Origin: JBFWNG01 sp050251195
GTDB taxonomy: Bacteria; Bdellovibrionota_B; Oligoflexia; Oligoflexales; Oligoflexaceae
NCBI GenBank assembly: GCA_050251195.1
Contig: JBFWNG010000017.1
Coordinates: 3,765 to 67,764 of the forward strand
Length of the DNA: 64,000 nucleotides
Direction of reading: 5' to 3'
Shown: in pieces, positions 8,266-17,043 of the stretch
Position numbering within the stretch: position 1 is the first letter of the stretch
How the letters are laid out: every line of letters starts with the position of its first letter
Notes under the pieces: model-generated
What the model was told of the DNA's origin: nothing
Databases searched by the model: none
What the model saw: the letters and a program-made list of their open reading frames with translations, nothing else
Made by a program: the position numbers and the translations under genes

Positions 8266-10171
8266 GTTGGAACTCCCGGAACTGGAATGCGCTTGATTTC
8301 AAAAGTTCGTCAACATTGAGAATGACGCTTAATCCGCCTAGGTCAGTAGTAAAAATCCCAGAGAGATGCTGATGTGAGAGGTACGACTCGGGCGTGGGAG
8401 ACACTATGACCTGGTCTTTTCTCAGGACGCGTTCAACCAAAAGGCCGGCTCGCCGTTCGCCGGATATTAACAAAAGTCCTTCGTATGTTTCTGCCTCCTG
8501 CAATCCTAGCAAGGAATTAATGCTCTGAATCGGAATGATCTCAGATTTTGTTTCGTAGAAAGGGTAACGAGATATTGAGTCTATATCATTTGAATCAAGG
8601 GGAATAATCGCTTCAACTGACATTAAAGGAATTGCGTAACTCTGGAGGGATGACTCAATTAGAACAACTTCTTCGACGGAGACGTCCGCAGGGAAAATGA
8701 GTTCGACTTCGGAGCCTTTGCCCATTTTCGAAGTCATAACAAGTTTTCCGCTTAGATCGCCAACCATAGTTTTGACGGCGTCCATTCCAACTCCGCGGCC
8801 GGAGACTGAAGTGACTTTCTCTGCAGTTGAAAATCCCGGGTGAAAGAGTAGTTCGATAGCTTGCGCTTCTGAAAATGACTCGCTCTGAGTTGGGGTTATG
8901 ATGCCTTTTTCAGCGGCTTTCTTCAGGACGCGGTCTGCGTTAATTCCGCGTCCGTCGTCTTTTACAGAAATCAGAAGCTTTGAATTGCTTACTCGCGCAG
9001 ACAAATTGAGCCGTCCAGTAGCGTTCTTTTTTTGGGCGGTTCTTTCGTCAATGCTTTCCAGGCCGTGATCCATCGCGTTCTTGACCAAATGCAGTAAAAT
9101 ATCGACTAAACGATCAACCATGGATTTTTTTATTTCGACACTTTCTCCAGTGATAATCAGCTCAAGCTGTTTTCCAGATGTGCGCCTATACTCGTCGACG
9201 ACCCGATGAATACGTGGCAGGATCGAGCGAAATGGGATGAGCCTGAAAGAAATCAGATCTCTCTGCATTTGATTGGTTGACACTCTTTGCGACGATATAA
9301 GGTCCTCGAGCTTACGCTTATTTGCGCCTGCCAAGTTCCCAGTGTTCGCGAGTTCGCGAATGACCGTGTCAGATTCAGTTAGGAGAGACTGCAGGCGCTC
9401 AACATCACTATAGAGTGATGCAATTCTGGACGCGTTGATCTTGAGCGTGTCGTTGACCACCGGTTGGCCGGCGGATAGGGTCGACGTCACTTCATCCTGA
9501 AGTTGGGTGCTTAAGGGCTCAACCGCAAGCGCATGGGTAACAAGACGACTTAAGAGATCGTATGGTACTTGATCGAATTCGCTCCTCTTTAGGATCGGGA
9601 GAGAACGGCCAAGCACTTTCACGAAGGCTTCTATAGCAGGAAACTGATTCGCCTCAAGAGACACTTTCTCGCGTTGCGACGAAAGAAGATCCTCAAACTC
9701 GTGGATGCAGTGCGCAAGTCTCAGTAGTCCAACGCTAGCGGCACTACCCTTTATCGTATGAGCTGCGCGAAACAGGCTGTTGAAGTCGAGTCGTTCAACG
9801 ACAGACGCTTCAATTTGACCGAGTGATGAGGCCAAAACATCGATGTGAGTTTCAACTTCCTCAAGAAAAACAGCTAAAAGCTCTGGGTCAAGATCTGTAC
9901 TGTCCGCGACAATTTCTGACTTTGTCTCAGGTGGTTCGCTTTGGCTAATAATTTCAAAATCTGGAATCTCGGATTCCTCAAGAGTGGCAAGAGCGTCTTC
10001 AAGGTCACCAAATTTCAGAGCTCCGGAGCGTAGGGAATTGAATATTCCGAAAAGTTTGGCAAAGGCGACTGCGTCGATTGTCCCGCTATCGAGCGATGCC
10101 AGGATTCCCTGGTATAAATCGTCATCGAGTGGATTTAGTCTCAGACCTGAAATGGCATTTTTGAGATTCAT
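8255..10171 (-). CDS. cheA: CheA-type chemotaxis histidine kinase
   Basis: A 638-residue CheA. The first ~95 residues are an unrecognised helical extension. The Hpt domain then carries AAHTIKGSAASVG, with His138 as the phosphorylated residue. A dimerisation helix pair (about 245-310) follows. The ATPase domain has HLVKNAMDHGLE (N box), KDDGRGIN (G1) and SGRGVGMDAVK (G2). The C-terminal CheW-like domain contains IPLDSNDID and VERVLRKDQVIVSP, which contacts CheW and the receptors. No clear P2 response-regulator docking domain is visible. The gene begins one base after the receptor stop codon and belongs to the four-gene operon. In the cell it would phosphorylate CheV or a CheY encoded elsewhere. 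Confidence 0.93.
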   Translation of the reverse strand: MNLKNAISGLRLNPLDDDLYQGILASLDSGTIDAVAFAKLFGIFNSLRSGALKFGDLEDALATLEESEIPDFEIISQSEPPETKSEIVADSTDLDPELLAVFLEEVETHIDVLASSLGQIEASVVERLDFNSLFRAAHTIKGSAASVGLLRLAHCIHEFEDLLSSQREKVSLEANQFPAIEAFVKVLGRSLPILKRSEFDQVPYDLLSRLVTHALAVEPLSTQLQDEVTSTLSAGQPVVNDTLKINASRIASLYSDVERLQSLLTESDTVIRELANTGNLAGANKRKLEDLISSQRVSTNQMQRDLISFRLIPFRSILPRIHRVVDEYRRTSGKQLELIITGESVEIKKSMVDRLVDILLHLVKNAMDHGLESIDERTAQKKNATGRLNLSARVSNSKLLISVKDDGRGINADRVLKKAAEKGIITPTQSESFSEAQAIELLFHPGFSTAEKVTSVSGRGVGMDAVKTMVGDLSGKLVMTSKMGKGSEVELIFPADVSVEEVVLIESSLQSYAIPLMSVEAIIPLDSNDIDSISRYPFYETKSEIIPIQSINSLLGLQEAETYEGLLLISGERRAGLLVERVLRKDQVIVSPTPESYLSHQHLSGIFTTDLGGLSVILNVDELLKSSAFQFREFQHAA

Positions 10172-11464
10172 CTACGCTGCGACCCTCAACTCCTCATTGA
10201 CCCTGACCACTTCCTGCGGGATAGACTGAATCATTTCTTCTAGCTTTCTAACTTCCGTGGTTAGCGTCTCAATTTTTTTCAGAGTCTCAGGGGGTGACTT
10301 TCTATTGGCGTCACAGTTTGTCCGACTTGTTTCAAGCGCCGATTCTACTGTTGGGAACTCGGCGTATTGTCGCTCGAGATCAGTGCCGATTTTATTGCTT
10401 GATTCTGTGACTGATACTAACAAGTCGGTCAGGGCGTTCATGTTAGTGAAATTGTCTTTGGAAGACGCAAGTAGGTCTTCAAAGGAGTGGCTGACCTTGG
10501 AGATAGAGGCCATTGCCTGTTCTACCAATGCAGAAACATTAGCTGTCGCAGTTTTTGTGGCGTTTAGATCACTCACGCCTTGATTGACGCCATTCAACGT
10601 CTGAGTGATTGACTCATGATTAAGTTTGATAAAACTTCCGATCTCTCTGGTTGCTTCTTTCGTTTTGTCGGCCAATTTGCGGACTTCTTCTGCGACGACC
10701 GCAAACCCAAGACCGTGCTCGCCAGCTTTTGATGCTTCAATTGCCGCATTTATCGCCAGCATGTTTGTGTTGTTCGCTATTTCGCTGATCGTTGAAGTAA
10801 TGTTTTGAATTGAAGTTCCGTTATCATTAAGCTTTTGCGTAGTTTGACGGAGGCCCAATAGACAGTTCTCTAGACCCTTAACCTTTGCGTTGGAAATCTG
10901 TACAGCCCGTTTGGTTTCTTCCAATTTCGACGATGCATCGCGTATTGAGTCAGCATTGCTGGTCAGTCCGGACTGGACGCGGTCTGTAGTGGAGGCAAGT
11001 GATGCGTTTGCTTGCTGCATGGCTTTGCTATTTGCTTCAGTACTTTTGCGAATTTGTGAAACAATGTCGTTCATCTGTCGTTTTACGGCGACGAATAGCG
11101 ATGTTGCCTTTTCGATGCCGTCGTAAACGGTATTCGCGCGGACTGCGACTTGCTCAGCTCCCTCGTGCAGCTCTTTGGCCTTCGCTGCGATCTTTCCTAC
11201 AAAAAGCTCAGCGCCTGAACCTGAGTTTTTTGCAAGCTCGACAGCGCTTGACTTCGCCTTCTCCCATTTTTCATTGTGTGCTTTCCCTGCGAGCCAGGAA
11301 CTAGTCAGGGAAACAAGGAATGGCACAATCGGGGTAAGGGCGATCTTGAGCAGTAGCTGAGGAGAAAAATTCCCCGCCAGAATGGCATCTATTTGGTTTA
11401 CAACGATTAGTATCGTTCCGACGAATAGCGCCGTTATGATGGACCTTCTAAGACTTTTCGACAT
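10172..11464 (-). CDS. Methyl-accepting chemotaxis protein without a periplasmic sensor domain
   Basis: A 430-residue receptor. Two hydrophobic helices lie close together at the N-terminus (about residues 8-28 and 38-60) with only a short loop between, so there is no room for a periplasmic ligand domain. The rest is a cytoplasmic coiled coil with the signalling hairpin NNTNMLAINAAIEASKAGE...GFAVVAEEVRKLADKT, the CheA/CheW contact region. Sensing must occur in the membrane, in the cytoplasm or via a partner. The start is backed by AGGAGG seven bases upstream. A palindromic operator of the 18-bp type (11513-11530) lies about 50 bases upstream, between this gene and a divergent peroxiredoxin gene, which ties chemosensing to the stress genes. 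Confidence 0.9.
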   Translation of the reverse strand: MSKSLRRSIITALFVGTILIVVNQIDAILAGNFSPQLLLKIALTPIVPFLVSLTSSWLAGKAHNEKWEKAKSSAVELAKNSGSGAELFVGKIAAKAKELHEGAEQVAVRANTVYDGIEKATSLFVAVKRQMNDIVSQIRKSTEANSKAMQQANASLASTTDRVQSGLTSNADSIRDASSKLEETKRAVQISNAKVKGLENCLLGLRQTTQKLNDNGTSIQNITSTISEIANNTNMLAINAAIEASKAGEHGLGFAVVAEEVRKLADKTKEATREIGSFIKLNHESITQTLNGVNQGVSDLNATKTATANVSALVEQAMASISKVSHSFEDLLASSKDNFTNMNALTDLLVSVTESSNKIGTDLERQYAEFPTVESALETSRTNCDANRKSPPETLKKIETLTTEVRKLEEMIQSIPQEVVRVNEELRVAA

Positions 11465-11512
11465 TTGTGCACCTCCTGCAAGTCGCCGTTTCCTATCGGT
11501 AGATTTTGACGA

Positions 11513-11530
11513 AAGTTTATATATGAATTA
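11513..11530. promoter_or_regulatory. 18-bp palindromic operator, site 1 (MarR-type)
   Basis: AAGTTTATATATGAATTA lies in the divergent region between the chemoreceptor (minus) and the peroxiredoxin (plus). It matches the shared consensus TAGTTYAYRTATRAACTA at most positions. The other four sites are at 13931, 19152, 22600 and 24676. The regulator is inferred to be the MarR protein at 23.6-24.1 kb. Confidence 0.65.
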
Positions 11531-11678
11531 TTATGTGATACTGTGGGGTGGTGTGTAACCGGTCACAAGAACAGCGGAAAAGATCCTTGTCTTGTGTCGT
11601 TTTAAAATGTTGGAAAGTGCATTCGAGTTTAGGCTGAGCGTCTGAAAAGCAATTCGTTATCGTGGGGGATGGTTGAAA

Positions 11679-12317
11679 ATGTTCAGAAAGTATATTTTAG
11701 GGATTCTTTTAGCCGCGAGTGCGGGAATGGCATCAGCGGAAGAAAAAGTTTTGGCAAGCGTAAAACCATACGGACTAAACGTTGGCGATGAAGCACCGGC
11801 GTTTTCAGTGAATGATATTCAAGATAAAAAAATCAATCTTGACAGGGAACTTGCGGCTGGACCCGTCGTCTTGGTTTTCTACCGCGGTGGTTGGTGTCCG
11901 TTTTGCAACACTCAGTTGCGTTCGATAGAGTCGAAATTAATGCCCTCTTTGAAGAGTTCAGGTGCGTCGCTGGTCGCGATAAGTGTCGACAAGCCGGACG
12001 AAGAGCTAAAGACAAAGCAGAAACATGGGTTGTCATTTCGGATCGTGAGCGATCCGAAAGCTGTTCTACTGGGAAAATACAATGTGAAGTACCAGGTTCC
12101 TGATGATCTGGTTGCCACTTACAAGGCGAAGCATGGGATTGATTTGGAGAAATCTTCCGGGGAGAAGCATCATATTATTGCAGTACCATCTGTATTTGTT
12201 GTGAACAAGGCCAGGAAGGTTGTGTACTCGTTTGTCGACGAGGACTACAAAAAGCGGGCGCCTGAAGAAGCCATATTAGCTGCGGTAGCTGCCGAATCTA
12301 AGAACGTAAAAAAGTAG
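11679..12317 (+). CDS. Secreted AhpC/TSA-family peroxiredoxin
   Basis: A protein of about 212 residues with a signal peptide (ending MASA, residue 20) and a thioredoxin-fold peroxiredoxin domain. The active site is FYRGGWCPFCN, with Cys73 in the peroxidatic position and Cys76 nearby. This is the motif of the peroxiredoxin-like group that reduces peroxides or acts as a thiol oxidoreductase. Conserved AISVDKPDE and RIVSDPK segments follow. It would act in the periplasm, which is less usual than the cytoplasm. An alternative TTG start lies six bases upstream. It shares an intergenic region and a palindromic operator with the chemosensory operon. The downstream AhpD-like gene, 19 bases away, could supply reducing power. 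Confidence 0.85.
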   Translation: MFRKYILGILLAASAGMASAEEKVLASVKPYGLNVGDEAPAFSVNDIQDKKINLDRELAAGPVVLVFYRGGWCPFCNTQLRSIESKLMPSLKSSGASLVAISVDKPDEELKTKQKHGLSFRIVSDPKAVLLGKYNVKYQVPDDLVATYKAKHGIDLEKSSGEKHHIIAVPSVFVVNKARKVVYSFVDEDYKKRAPEEAILAAVAAESKNVKK

Positions 12318-12336
12318 CAATTCGATTGGATAATGC

Positions 12337-12888
12337 TTGAATATTGAATTTATTGCTCCCGAACATGCTGATGGCGAACTTAGGGAGATTTATCAGCGGC
12401 TAGGCGTAAGCAGAGGGAAAATTGCTAAGGTTCACATGGCGCACAGCCTCAATCCAAAGGTGCTAGCGACACATATGGAATTTTATAAAGCGACTATGTT
12501 TGGTGAGTCGCCATTGACCAGGTCAGAGCGGGAGATGCTTGCTGTCGTGGTGTCCTCTTCGAACGAATGTACGTACTGTCTTGAACACCATGCTGCGGCG
12601 CTCAACCACTATTGGAAGAACCAGGCGCGTGTCCAATGCGTGGCGAATGATTTTCGGTCTGCGGATATCTCTAAATTGGAGCGTGCCTTTTGCGCACTGG
12701 CTGAAAGTGTTACGAGAAATCCTAAAGAATGTCTGGGCGCGATAAAGGACATTCGATCTCTCGGAGGGACTGACCGAGTCATTCACGATGCCACAAATGT
12801 AGCTTCATATTTCAACTATGTTAATCGTATCGTTTTGAGCCTTGGTGTAGAGCTGGAAGCAGAAGGCCCGTCCGGTTTTACCTACTAG
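12337..12888 (+). CDS. AhpD-like / carboxymuconolactone-decarboxylase family peroxidase-related protein
   Basis: A 183-residue protein with the alkylhydroperoxidase-D core: SEREMLAVVVSS followed by ECTYCLEHHAAAL, where the CxxC pair and downstream His form the AhpD catalytic site. This is the uncharacterised peroxidase-related branch of the CMD family. Translation starts at TTG with only a weak GGA upstream; no better start exists in frame. The gene follows the secreted peroxiredoxin by 19 bases, so they are probably co-transcribed. AhpD proteins classically reduce AhpC-type peroxiredoxins, but here the partner has a signal peptide while this protein does not, so direct coupling is uncertain. 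Confidence 0.8.
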   Translation: MNIEFIAPEHADGELREIYQRLGVSRGKIAKVHMAHSLNPKVLATHMEFYKATMFGESPLTRSEREMLAVVVSSSNECTYCLEHHAAALNHYWKNQARVQCVANDFRSADISKLERAFCALAESVTRNPKECLGAIKDIRSLGGTDRVIHDATNVASYFNYVNRIVLSLGVELEAEGPSGFTY

Positions 12889-12912
12889 TTGGAGCTTGAT
12901 AGATCTAGAATG

Positions 12913-13788
12913 TTATGCAGACTTTCTAGATTCTCTAGAATCAATAGTGCCGTCATTTGTCTGAACAATTTGATCTGGCTGGGTCTCTTTCCATGAAATT
13001 GGCGCCAGGAGTAGTGCCCCGAGTGTGAGGTTATTGGCGTCTTGATGGCCTTGTAGACCAATGGTGCGTGAGAGTTGGGTGCGTCGCGAAAGCGAAAGAT
13101 GCGATCCAAAAATCCAGTCCCACCAGGGAAAATTGAATCCGTAATTCTTATTTGACTCTTCTTTGTCCACAGAGTGGTGCAATCGGTGCATATCCGGGGT
13201 GACTAGAAACAGGCGAACAATTCGCTCAATACTATCCGGTAATGAGATATTTGCGTGGTTAAATAGCGCAGCGCCGTTCAAAACCATCTCGAAGATCAAA
13301 ACAGCCTCTGGCGGCACACCGAGCGCTGCGACGGCTGCCATTTTTAAAATGATCGAAAGTAGGATTTCCGCAGGGTGAAACCGCAAAGCTGTGGTTGTTG
13401 AAAAGTCGATGTCTGAATGATGAACGGCATGCATTCTCCAGAGGACCGGTAGGCGGTGGAACATCCGATGCTGGAAGTAGATTAGTAGGTCTAATGTTAC
13501 GATCGATGCGGCTCCCGCGTACCATCTGTTCAATTCTAGCAGATTGAATAGTCCCCACCCTCGGTCCTCTGCCAGAACAGCGAGTCCAGCTACCGACATA
13601 GGCATGAAAAGCTTCGCTATCCCGCTGCCGATCATCAGTAAAGCGAAATTGCGGGTGTCATGCCGAAGTTTAGGCTGTCGGATAGGTTTAAATGGGCGCA
13701 TGTGTTCTGCGCCGAGCATTGCGGCAAGTATGCCGGTAAAAACGACCAGTCGAAGAAGCGTTTCAGCTTCCAATATGTGATTTGCCAT
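12913..13788 (-). CDS. Sterol desaturase / fatty acid hydroxylase superfamily membrane protein
   Basis: A protein of about 291 residues. I use the ATG preceded by GAGGTGG rather than a start 36 codons upstream. Several membrane helices surround the di-iron histidine clusters of this superfamily: HRMFH (HxxxH), HAVHHSD (HxxHH) and HRLHHSV (HxxHH), with a late NYG. Members hydroxylate or desaturate lipids such as sterols, fatty acids or carotenoids using O2 at the membrane; the substrate here is unknown. The gene converges with the AhpD-like gene (25 bases apart) and diverges from the TVP38-oxidoreductase fusion. The shared intergenic region holds operator site 2, so the enzyme may help remodel membranes under the same stress. 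Confidence 0.88.
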   Translation of the reverse strand: MANHILEAETLLRLVVFTGILAAMLGAEHMRPFKPIRQPKLRHDTRNFALLMIGSGIAKLFMPMSVAGLAVLAEDRGWGLFNLLELNRWYAGAASIVTLDLLIYFQHRMFHRLPVLWRMHAVHHSDIDFSTTTALRFHPAEILLSIILKMAAVAALGVPPEAVLIFEMVLNGAALFNHANISLPDSIERIVRLFLVTPDMHRLHHSVDKEESNKNYGFNFPWWDWIFGSHLSLSRRTQLSRTIGLQGHQDANNLTLGALLLAPISWKETQPDQIVQTNDGTIDSRESRKSA

Positions 13789-13930
13789 GCTTGCCACCTC
13801 AATCACCCAAGTTTCCCAGAGAGGGAAGCTTCGCCGTCTGGTTCGGCATAAATCTGCAAAGTTTAACCTCGGTGGCGTAGATTCGGACGCAGGCATAGAA
13901 AATCGGCCAATTAAGATCGGTAATCTTTAA

Positions 13931-13948
13931 AAGTTTATATATGAACTA
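13931..13948. promoter_or_regulatory. 18-bp palindromic operator, site 2, with adjacent -10-like sequence
   Basis: AAGTTTATATATGAACTA lies between the hydroxylase gene (minus) and the TVP38-oxidoreductase gene (plus). Directly downstream on the plus strand are TATGAT (13952) and TATAGT (13957), either of which could serve as a -10 element. Repressor binding here would then occlude the promoter. Confidence 0.7.
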
Positions 13949-14040
13949 ATTTATGATATAGTCTGTTATCACAGGTGCGTATAGTTGGTGGAATCCGGGA
14001 TAAACTGCTATCCCTGAGTATATGTTGAGGGGGAATTCAT

Positions 14041-16191
14041 ATGAGCCGGTCGTTAGGAAAAATCTTGATGTTCGCAGTGATAGTCCTCTGTGCCGCATCA
14101 TTTCTCTATTTCGATGTTGGCTCCTACCTCACTGTGAATTCTTTGAAAGAGCGGCAGGGAGAGTTCGCTGGTATGTACCAAGCGAACCCCTTCGTGACGC
14201 TCATTGCCTACTTTGCCATCTATATCATCGCAACTGCGTTCTCATTTCCCGGCGCAACCGTTCTAACACTGGCAGGAGGAGCGCTGTTTGGATTTTGGAC
14301 GGGTCTTTTTGTCGTTTCGTTTGCGAGCACAATCGGTGCGACGGCTGCATTTTGGATCGCGCGCTATTTCCTTCGTAACTTCGTCCAAAAGCGGTTTGGC
14401 GATCGGCTGGCGACACTCAATTCGGGGATCGAACGCGACGGCGCTTTTTATCTTTTCACTCTCCGGTTAGTCCCAGTTGTTCCCTTTTTTGTTATCAATC
14501 TCGGCATGGGTCTGACTTCGATTTCGACCCTTCGTTTTTTTGTCATCAGCCAAGTCGGAATGCTACTCGGTACTGCGGTCTACGTGAACGCTGGCACTCA
14601 GCTGGCAAAGATCGATTCCTTAGCGGGTATATTGTCACCTGCAATGATCGCGTCGTTTGCGCTACTGGGAATTTTTCCGATTGCTGCAAAAAAGCTGCTG
14701 GAAGGTTTGAAGGCCCGCAAAGCGATGCGTGGTTTTAAAAAGCCGAGGGCATTTGATTACAATGTGGTGGTGATCGGCGCAGGCTCTGGCGGCTTGGTTG
14801 CGTCTTACATTGCGGCGGCGGTGAAAGCCAAAGTGGCACTCGTCGAAAAGCATAAGATGGGAGGCGACTGCCTGAATACCGGTTGTGTCCCGAGCAAAGC
14901 GCTGATCAAGTCAGCAAAAACAGCTGCCTTGGCGCGAAAAGCGGCTGATCTGGGTATGCGAAAAATTGACGTGCAATTCGATTTTGCCGAGGTGATGGAG
15001 CGCGTCCAGCGGGTAATCGCCAAAATCGAACCGCATGATTCAAAAGAGCGCTATGAGAGTCTCGGCGTCGAATGTGTCACAGGAGAGGCTCGCATTAGAT
15101 CCCCATTTGAAGTCGAGGTCGGAGCGCGGATTCTGACCACCAAGAACATTATTATAGCGACGGGCGGCAGACCTCTGGTGCCGAAGATTCCGGGGATCGA
15201 AGAGGTAGGCTACCGGACATCAGACAATATTTGGGAGATTCGAAAGAGACCAGAGCGCCTCCTCGTCTTGGGGGGCGGTCCTATCGGCTGTGAGCTCGCG
15301 CAATCGTTTCAACGTCTTGGCTCAAAAGTGTTTTTAGTCGAAATGGCCCCACGGCTACTCGGCAGAGAAGATGCCGAGGTGTCTAGTCTTGTTCAGAAAA
15401 AATTCGTCGAAGAAGGTGTTGAAGTTCTCGTCAAGCATAAGGCGACCGAGTTTTTCGCGAAAAACGGACAAAAGTTCCTGCGCTGCGAACATGAAGGTGC
15501 GGTCCGCGAAATCGAGTTTGACGAGGTTCTCGTAGCACTTGGAAGAAGTTCCAATGTGGAGGGATTCGGTGCCAAAGAGATGGGAATTCAACTTACTGAT
15601 AGGGGCCGGATTGCTTCGGACAAATTTCTACGTACGAACATCCCTAATATCTTTGTTTGCGGGGACGTCACCGGGGATCTGCAATTTACGCACGTAGCTG
15701 CGCACGAGGCTTGGTATGCCGCGGTCAACGCTTTGTTCAGGCCTTGGAAGATGTTCGCAGCGGACTACCGAGTTATCCCAATGGTCACGTTCACCGATCC
15801 CGAGGTCGCTCGTGTCGGATTGAATGAGAGTGACGCCAAGGCTAAGGGGATTTCATACGAAGTGACCACGTATGGTATCGATGACCTCGATCGTGCCATT
15901 GCAGATGAAGAGGCTGAGGGATTTGTCAAAATACTTACGGCCACCGGGAAGGATGAGATTCTTGGCGTAACAATAGTTGGAATTCACAGCGGAGATCTTC
16001 TCGCAGAGTTTGTTCTCGCAATGAAGTACAGGATTGGATTGAACAAGATCTTGGGAACGATCCACGCATATCCAACGCTGGCGGAGGCCAATAAGTACGC
16101 GGCTGGCGTTTGGAAGAGAAATCATGCGCCGCAGGGAATACTGCGTATGGTAGCTAAATATCACGCGTGGCGAAGAGGTAGTGGCTTTTGA
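14041..16191 (+). CDS. TVP38/TMEM64 membrane domain fused to a MerA-like FAD disulfide oxidoreductase
   Basis: A two-part protein of 716 residues. Residues about 1-220 form a TVP38/TMEM64 (DedA-like, VTT) membrane domain with SFPGATVLTLAGGALFGFW and FTLRLVPVVPFFVINLGMG. Residues about 235-716 form a class-I pyridine-nucleotide disulfide reductase: FAD-binding VVIGAGSGGLVAS, redox-active GGDCLNTGCVPSKALI, an NAD(P) site LLVLGGGPIGCELAQ, GDVTGD and a C-terminal dimer domain with HAYPTLAEA. It resembles mercuric reductase but ends YHAWRRGSGF, lacking MerA's C-terminal CysCys pair. I therefore do not call it mercuric reductase; a quinone, disulfide or thiol-metal substrate is possible. GAGGGGG precedes the start, and the operator sits about 95 bases upstream. 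The DUF547, cyclase and CDP-alcohol genes follow in one transcript. Confidence 0.88.
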   Translation: MSRSLGKILMFAVIVLCAASFLYFDVGSYLTVNSLKERQGEFAGMYQANPFVTLIAYFAIYIIATAFSFPGATVLTLAGGALFGFWTGLFVVSFASTIGATAAFWIARYFLRNFVQKRFGDRLATLNSGIERDGAFYLFTLRLVPVVPFFVINLGMGLTSISTLRFFVISQVGMLLGTAVYVNAGTQLAKIDSLAGILSPAMIASFALLGIFPIAAKKLLEGLKARKAMRGFKKPRAFDYNVVVIGAGSGGLVASYIAAAVKAKVALVEKHKMGGDCLNTGCVPSKALIKSAKTAALARKAADLGMRKIDVQFDFAEVMERVQRVIAKIEPHDSKERYESLGVECVTGEARIRSPFEVEVGARILTTKNIIIATGGRPLVPKIPGIEEVGYRTSDNIWEIRKRPERLLVLGGGPIGCELAQSFQRLGSKVFLVEMAPRLLGREDAEVSSLVQKKFVEEGVEVLVKHKATEFFAKNGQKFLRCEHEGAVREIEFDEVLVALGRSSNVEGFGAKEMGIQLTDRGRIASDKFLRTNIPNIFVCGDVTGDLQFTHVAAHEAWYAAVNALFRPWKMFAADYRVIPMVTFTDPEVARVGLNESDAKAKGISYEVTTYGIDDLDRAIADEEAEGFVKILTATGKDEILGVTIVGIHSGDLLAEFVLAMKYRIGLNKILGTIHAYPTLAEANKYAAGVWKRNHAPQGILRMVAKYHAWRRGSGF

Positions 16192-16233
16192 AGGAAAGTA
16201 TCGAAAAAGATAGTGCTCGAAAGGAGTCTTGCT

Positions 16234-17043
16234 ATGAATTGGTTAGGTGATTCGTTGGCGGGTTTAGTGGCTAAAGCAGGTGTTGGCACACTTTTGATAC
16301 TCAGCTTCGTGGCAAAGGCTGAGGCTTTTGATCACAGCCATCAAAAGTGGACGTCGGTTCTGTCCCAGTACCAAGTGAATGGTGAATTTAGGTATGGTGA
16401 ATTGAAGGGTGAAGAAGCAAAGGGCGGGGAGTCTGGTTTCCGTCGGTATTTGGCAGAATTGAATGGGGTTTCTGGCAAAGCTTATGAAGAGTTTTCTCGT
16501 GCACAGAAAATGGCGTTCTTGATCAACGCCTACAACGCGCTGACTGTGAAGCTGATTGTCGATCACTACCCAGTCAAGAGCATCAAGGACACTGGAACAC
16601 TCTTCACAAAACCTTGGTCTATAAAATTCTTTGACTTGCTCGACGGCGCAATTAAATCGCTGGATCCGATAGAGCATGAGTACCTTAGGCCAAAATTTTC
16701 CGATTACAGAATCCACGCAGCCGTCAATTGTGCCTCTAAATCTTGTCCGGAATTGCGGGAAGATGCGTTCGTGCCGGAGAAGTTGGATGCGCAACTCGAT
16801 GATCAAATGGGCAGATGGCTAACTGACCCCCATCGAAATCGAGTCGATCATGAGGATAAAACAATATTTTTATCAAAGATTTTTGATTGGTACGGAAAAG
16901 ACTTTGAGTCTACCAAAGGAGGAGTCACTGCCATTTTGTTGAAACACGCGCCAGGATTATACAAAGACGCAGTTGCTCGCGGCTACGTGATCAAATTTCT
17001 GGACTATGACTGGGGTCTGAATGAACCAACGAAAAGAAAGTGA
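16234..17043 (+). CDS. Secreted DUF547 protein
   Basis: A protein of about 269 residues. The start is the ATG with GGAG seven bases upstream. A signal peptide (about 1-31, ending AKAEA) precedes a DUF547 domain with the conserved KMAFLINAYNALTVKLIVDHYPVKSIKD, NCASKSCP and IFLSKIFDWY segments, the pattern of this thiol-protease-like fold. The function is not established. DUF547 genes are often found beside TVP38 and flavin disulfide reductase genes, as here, which suggests a shared envelope role. It lies 42 bases after that gene and overlaps the next by 23 bases. Confidence 0.8.
   Translation: MNWLGDSLAGLVAKAGVGTLLILSFVAKAEAFDHSHQKWTSVLSQYQVNGEFRYGELKGEEAKGGESGFRRYLAELNGVSGKAYEEFSRAQKMAFLINAYNALTVKLIVDHYPVKSIKDTGTLFTKPWSIKFFDLLDGAIKSLDPIEHEYLRPKFSDYRIHAAVNCASKSCPELREDAFVPEKLDAQLDDQMGRWLTDPHRNRVDHEDKTIFLSKIFDWYGKDFESTKGGVTAILLKHAPGLYKDAVARGYVIKFLDYDWGLNEPTKRK

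Noticed and set aside
14041..16191. Calling the TVP38 fusion a mercuric reductase
   Set aside because: The redox motif GGDCLNTGCVPSK is shared by the wider family, and the C-terminal CysCys needed for Hg(II) delivery in MerA is absent.
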